In this document: positions 60,364 to 64,000 of the stretch, piece after piece | Layout of the letters: every line of letters starts with the position of its first letter | Numbering within the stretch: position 1 is the stretch's first letter | NCBI GenBank assembly: GCA_019309565.1 | Contig: JAFDFZ010000004.1 | Coordinates: 28,524 to 92,523 of the forward strand | Reading direction: 5' to 3' | DNA length: 64,000 bases | Source: Deltaproteobacteria bacterium | GTDB lineage: Bacteria; Desulfobacterota; Desulfobacteria; Desulfobacterales; SURF-15 | The notes under the pieces: generated by a model | What the model was told of the DNA's origin: nothing | What the model saw: only the letters and a program-made list of their open reading frames with translations | The model's database searches: none | Position numbers and translations under genes: made by a program

Positions 60364-60556
60364 TACAGGTTCCTCCTTGAAATTGAACAAAATTCAAAGG
60401 CCTCACATCAATATAGCCGCTTGAAAGCTATCCCGAACGATAGAGTGTTCGCTTCTTGTATCGGGAAAACTCGAGAACCATTCAATTGAACAAAAAGTTC
60501 GCTTTTTAACTACATTTTAGCTATAATGTAATTATAAAAAAGGGCTTTTAAACATG

Positions 60557-61276
60557 TCAAGGGAAAAGTGGAGCATTTGTGCGGTTTTTGGATTTAAGAT
60601 GACGAACTCCACCGGTGCCGGCGACGATAACCTCATTGGCAAGCCCTATAAAGAGCCCATGTGCCATAATACCGGCCCGGGCATCTAACCGGGAGGATAG
60701 CAGCAGCGGGTCGGCAATGGGACCGAAATTTGCATCCAGGATCAGGTTGTTCTGGTCCGTCACGAAAGGGCTGCCGGCCCTGTCTTTTCTGATCGCAACC
60801 GAAGCGCCCAGGCTCTTAAGGTAGTTTTCCTCGCTTTGTCTTGCAAATGCCACGACTTCAACGGGCAATGCCCAGTGAAACCCCAGCTGCGGAGACAGCT
60901 TTCCCTCATCCACCACAATAATGTTCCGCATACTCGTTTGAGCCAAAACTTTCTCCCGGAGTAAGGCTCCACCTCCACCCTTTATCAGGTTCAAATTCGG
61001 ATCCACCTCGTCTGCACCGTCAATCGTAATATCGATCCGGGGATGATGGTCAAGGGTCGTCAGCGGAATCCCCACATCTAGGGCGAGTTTCTCGGTTTGA
61101 ACGGAACTTGGAATCCCAACAATATCGGCAAGTTCTCCTGCGGCAAGCAGCTGCCCGATTCTTTCAACGGCGAATTTTGCCGTGCTTCCGCTGCCAAGCC
61201 CCACCACCATTCCCGAACGTACCTGTTCGGCTGCACGAAAAGCCGCCCGTTGTTTTAACAGCTCTACCGGTTTCAT
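60557..61276 (-). CDS. rpiA: Ribose-5-phosphate isomerase A
   Basis: A 239-residue enzyme interconverting ribose-5-phosphate and ribulose-5-phosphate in the pentose phosphate pathway. Signature segments are GLGSGSTAKFAVERIG (about residues 26-41) and DGADEVDPNLNLIKGGGGAL (about 87-106), with the catalytic Glu in LLREK. GGAGGAGAT lies 8 bases before ATG 61276. It is complete. It lies in the same orientation as glk, the TVP38-type gene and zwf, forming a sugar-phosphate neighbourhood, and 193 bases upstream of the bzdN start. Confidence 0.95.
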   Translation of the reverse strand: MKPVELLKQRAAFRAAEQVRSGMVVGLGSGSTAKFAVERIGQLLAAGELADIVGIPSSVQTEKLALDVGIPLTTLDHHPRIDITIDGADEVDPNLNLIKGGGGALLREKVLAQTSMRNIIVVDEGKLSPQLGFHWALPVEVVAFARQSEENYLKSLGASVAIRKDRAGSPFVTDQNNLILDANFGPIADPLLLSSRLDARAGIMAHGLFIGLANEVIVAGTGGVRHLKSKNRTNAPLFP

Positions 61277-61414
61277 TTGACAAGATCTCCTCCTACTAAT
61301 ATTGATTCGATTCCGCTCTGCGACTCAAGTGAAGCATTAAAACGCCCCCTCTCTGTGAGGGTTACCCTCTGGGTGGGCCTTAAGCAAGCGGTCAAAGATT
61401 CCATAAGCCGTGGA

Positions 61415-62431
61415 TTAAACCCTTATACATCCTAAACGAGCTATATGCTGTAATGCCACATGCGCGGCCCCCATAAGAGCTGTTTTGTCGTTCAGGATAA
61501 CCCGCAAGGCGATCTTTTCCATAAACGGTTTATACCGACCTTTGTTTACAAATGATCTGATGAATAAGCTTTCTTTCAGCATCGGTAATATCTTGGGCGC
61601 AATGCCCCCTCCCAGATAGACGCCTCCTGTTGCCATTGCGATCAATGCCATATTCCCTGCAACTGCACCCAAAATGGAGACGAACCTTTCAAGGGATGCA
61701 ATGCAAAGCGGGTCTTTATGCTTCAAGGCGCAATTTGAAATGGCTTCCGCCGGATCCATCTCTCTCATCCCCTCTTGGAGCCATTTAGGCTCCCGATACC
61801 TTTTCTTTGACAGCAGCCATTGGTAAATATTGTGCAATCCGGCGCCTGTCAATACCCTTTCAATACTGACGTGCCCATATCGCTGAGACAAAAACTTAAA
61901 CAAATCCCATTCATCTTCACTTCCAGGAGCAAAATCCATATGCCCCCCTTCAGAAGCAACAGGTGAGCAGATCCGGTTTTCGCAAACGATAAAGGCAACT
62001 CCCAGCCCTGTGCCAGGAGCGACAAGCGCCCTGTTTTCTTTGCTTCGAATCTTTCGGGAATTTAGCGGAAAAAGCTCACTGTGATTCAAAAGCGAAAGGC
62101 CGTGGGCAGTGGCGATCAAATCGTTAATCAGCCGAACATGAGGCCAGCCGAACCGCTTCTGAAGTGCCGTTTCGGAGACCTCAAGGCAAAGGTTTGTGAT
62201 ATGGGATCGGCCTCTGATTATCGGTCCTGCGATGCCCAGACAGGCACCGGCAATGGGATGAGGGTATCGCTCCAGAAATGATTCAATGATGGTTTCAATG
62301 TCGGGCGTATGGCGGCTTGAGTATGTTTGCAGGGCTTTTATCCTCGGCCTTCCACGGCCCTTTACAAATAATCCCAGGTGGGTCTTGGTACCTCCGATAT
62401 CTCCGGCCAGAACGTATGCTCCTCTTTCCAT
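61415..62431 (-). CDS. glk: Glucokinase
   Basis: A 338-residue ROK-unrelated bacterial glucokinase phosphorylating glucose with ATP. The phosphate site is VLAGDIGGTKTHLGLF (residues 7-22), the catalytic Asp is in RLINDLIATAHGLS (about 98-111), GTGLGVAFI (about 140-148) is the second phosphate site and SEGGHMDFAP (about 159-168) the glucose-binding part. Length is slightly over the usual 320 residues. CGGAGAA precedes ATG 62431. It is co-oriented with the upstream zwf and TVP38-type genes and with rpiA. Confidence 0.93.
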   Translation of the reverse strand: MERGAYVLAGDIGGTKTHLGLFVKGRGRPRIKALQTYSSRHTPDIETIIESFLERYPHPIAGACLGIAGPIIRGRSHITNLCLEVSETALQKRFGWPHVRLINDLIATAHGLSLLNHSELFPLNSRKIRSKENRALVAPGTGLGVAFIVCENRICSPVASEGGHMDFAPGSEDEWDLFKFLSQRYGHVSIERVLTGAGLHNIYQWLLSKKRYREPKWLQEGMREMDPAEAISNCALKHKDPLCIASLERFVSILGAVAGNMALIAMATGGVYLGGGIAPKILPMLKESLFIRSFVNKGRYKPFMEKIALRVILNDKTALMGAAHVALQHIARLGCIRV

Positions 62432-62507
62432 TCGTTTATTCTCCGGACATCCTGGACGGCCGTCCCTTCGCCAAGCAGCCGTAGAAGATTACCGAAAGCA
62501 TATCAAT

Positions 62508-63233
62508 TTAGCTGTCCTCGGCACGAATCTTTTTTATTATTTTGGGAATGAAAAACGAAAAAACAAACAGCCCAATAGAGAAAAATACCTTAAAAGAGAC
62601 AAGCTCTGCCCAGTTGCCCGAGGCCCAGATCTCCTTTAACGTTCCAATAAAAAAAGTGAAAATAAAGGTTCCGACGATAATACCCAGTGCTGTTCCAAAG
62701 AAATAATCCCAAAAATGCACTTTGGTCAACCCCATCCCGAAGTTCATGGGAGTGAAAGGAAAATAGATCAATCGCAGGTAAAGAACGGTTGCAAAACCGT
62801 TGCGTTCAATGGCATCGTCGTATTTCTTGAGTCGATCCCCGATAAGAGAGGCGGCGAACTCGCGGCCAAGCGTTCTGCCGATAAAAAAAGCGGCACTCGC
62901 GCCGAGCATGGCCCCGAACCATACGTATACAAATCCCCAGTAGGCACCGAATATGGCAGCTCCAAGACCCGTAAGCAGGGTTCCGGGCAAAAACAGACAC
63001 AACCCTGCTGCATAGATAAAGATATAGATAAGGGGGGCCCAGATTCCAGCAGAATCAAGAAAGCCTCCCAGGGTTCGGGCAGTGAGGTATTGGGATACCG
63101 GAGTGAACCGTATCAGAAAGACTGCTGCGACGATAAAGGTCACTAAAATTCCGGCTTTGACTAACGGTTTTGACCGACTTTTTACATGCGGTTGTGATGT
63201 GATTTCATTCATTTTGTTGTCCACCGTCTCCAT
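62508..63233 (-). CDS. TVP38/TMEM64-family (DedA-like) membrane protein
   Basis: A 241-residue inner-membrane protein with about six hydrophobic segments. Family signatures are LCLFLPGTLLTGLGAAIFGA and YWGFVYVWFGAMLGASAAFF (about residues 77-116), FIGRTLGREFAA, and LRLIYFPFTPMNFGMGLTKV near residue 153. These proteins are suggested to act as lipid scramblases or in proton-linked processes. Its ATG at 63233 directly follows the zwf stop codon with no gap, so translation is coupled to zwf although a functional link is not obvious. Confidence 0.88.
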   Translation of the reverse strand: METVDNKMNEITSQPHVKSRSKPLVKAGILVTFIVAAVFLIRFTPVSQYLTARTLGGFLDSAGIWAPLIYIFIYAAGLCLFLPGTLLTGLGAAIFGAYWGFVYVWFGAMLGASAAFFIGRTLGREFAASLIGDRLKKYDDAIERNGFATVLYLRLIYFPFTPMNFGMGLTKVHFWDYFFGTALGIIVGTFIFTFFIGTLKEIWASGNWAELVSFKVFFSIGLFVFSFFIPKIIKKIRAEDS

Positions 63234-64000
63234 TTAATTAATTTCCTTTAAAACATTTCTTACGGCTTCAGGCCCGTGGCTTCCGGCTGGGTAAAAATGA
63301 AGATTCCCTTCCTGATCGGTGCACTCCTCACACTGTTCCAGGATTGGAGTCAAAAAAGACCAGCACAGCTCAACCCCGTCCTGTCGCCAAAAAAGCATCT
63401 GATCTCCCAGCATACAGTCAATCAACACCTTCTCATAAGCATCAAGCACTGGGCCGGTGTAGCTTTGACGATAGTCAAAATCCATTGTAACCGCCCTGAG
63501 GCTTAGCTGCGCCCCTGGGTTTTTGGTCTGAAACGTCATGGTGATTTTTTCTTCTGGATAAATACCCAGAGTAAGCTGATTCGCCGTGATGGTCTCTGCC
63601 AACACACGGCGAAACATGGAATGAGGCACTGGTTTGAACTGGATGGCAATCTCGGTGATCTTATGCTTGAGCCGCTTTCCGGAAGTAAGAACAAAAGGCA
63701 CCCCCTGCCAGCGCCAGTTATCCACAAACAGCTTCATCACAGCGAAGGTGGGGGTAAGGGAATCTGGCTCGACCCCCTTCTCTTCTCGATAACCCGCAAT
63801 TCTTTCACCGTTTATGATCCCCGGGCCATATTGCCCCAGCACCAGGTAATCCTGAAGATCCAAAACCGGAAACGGCCTGAGAGAACGATAGACCTTGGCT
63901 TTTTCATCCCTAACCCGTTCTGCCTCAAAAATCGATGGCGGCTCCATCGCAATAAGGGACAGCAGCTGCATCATATGATTTTGGAACATGTCTCTTAAAA
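63234..64000 (-). CDS. zwf: Glucose-6-phosphate dehydrogenase, C-terminal part (runs off the window)
   Basis: The last 255 codons of Zwf, which oxidises glucose-6-phosphate with NADP or NAD. The fragment begins LRDMFQNHMMQLLSLIAMEP, a conserved helix of the family, then continues YREEKGVEPDSLTPTFAVMK with FVLTSGKRLKHKITEIAIQF of the second domain, and ends with TPILEQCEECTDQEGNLHFY and PAGSHGPEAV, the family C-terminus. The first half, including the NADP site and catalytic His, lies beyond base 64000. It is the first gene of the zwf/TVP38/glk/rpiA co-oriented group. Confidence 0.93.
   Translation of the reverse strand, partial: LRDMFQNHMMQLLSLIAMEPPSIFEAERVRDEKAKVYRSLRPFPVLDLQDYLVLGQYGPGIINGERIAGYREEKGVEPDSLTPTFAVMKLFVDNWRWQGVPFVLTSGKRLKHKITEIAIQFKPVPHSMFRRVLAETITANQLTLGIYPEEKITMTFQTKNPGAQLSLRAVTMDFDYRQSYTGPVLDAYEKVLIDCMLGDQMLFWRQDGVELCWSFLTPILEQCEECTDQEGNLHFYPAGSHGPEAVRNVLKEIN

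Overview
The window looks like a chromosome segment of an anaerobic, deltaproteobacterial (Desulfobacterota-like) bacterium of moderate GC content. This is inferred from gene content: a tungsten/molybdenum aldehyde:ferredoxin oxidoreductase, a periplasmic tetrahaem class III-type cytochrome c, several radical-type CoA-dehydratase activases, TRAP transport, and an ATP-dependent (class I) benzoyl-CoA reductase operon. No rRNA, tRNA, CRISPR array, intact prophage or intact insertion sequence was seen.

Layout. 1-10.8 kb: 5' part of an IlvD/Edd dehydratase, a cytidylate-kinase-like protein, AOR plus a MoaD-like sulfur carrier, an SDR protein, an MFS carrier, the tetrahaem cytochrome, ferritin, a small zinc protein and a SAF-domain oxidoreductase. 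11-14.6 kb: ferrous-iron locus feoA-feoB-CDF, the CDF ending in a NifX/NifB-like domain. 14.7-18.6 kb: a 19-repeat TPR-like solenoid protein and gpmI. 19-24.3 kb: a BamE-like lipoprotein, two methyltransferases, a translationally coupled znuACB-type metal importer ending in a YidD-like lipoprotein, and a cobalamin adenosyltransferase. 24.9-36.3 kb: M48 protease, YcgN-type and DnaJ-zinc-finger small proteins, PilZ and CBS proteins, a DASS carrier, a YkgJ-type protein, and a two-gene tandem activase / HgdB-like pair. 36.9-43 kb: a catabolic cluster on the minus strand under a LacI-type regulator (BKACE enzyme, TRAP DctPQM, cupin, and a decayed PLP decarboxylase). 43-52.9 kb: MFS, GAF, cupin, methyltransferase, bactofilin and lytic transglycosylase, interleaved with at least four broken genes (TauE/SafE, quinone oxidoreductase, SRAP, PHP). 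52.9-60.4 kb: bzdN-O-P-Q-ferredoxin-V, the benzoyl-CoA reductase core with its presumed electron-supply proteins. 60.5-64 kb: rpiA, glk, a TVP38-type membrane protein and the 3' part of zwf, a sugar-phosphate group.

How it fits together. The bzd operon reduces aromatic CoA esters with ferredoxin electrons, and the flavoprotein BzdV probably feeds that ferredoxin from NAD(P)H. AOR is another ferredoxin-linked enzyme that could handle aldehydes or acids. Iron and zinc uptake genes and ferritin fit the heavy Fe-S demand. The LacI-BKACE-TRAP cluster looks like a self-contained uptake and cleavage module for a small organic acid of unknown identity.

Non-coding structure is the most unusual aspect. 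Three families of dispersed intergenic repeats (called DR1, DR2 and DR3 here) occur in most long intergenic gaps and cluster around the broken genes, suggesting a genome with many small non-autonomous or relic elements.
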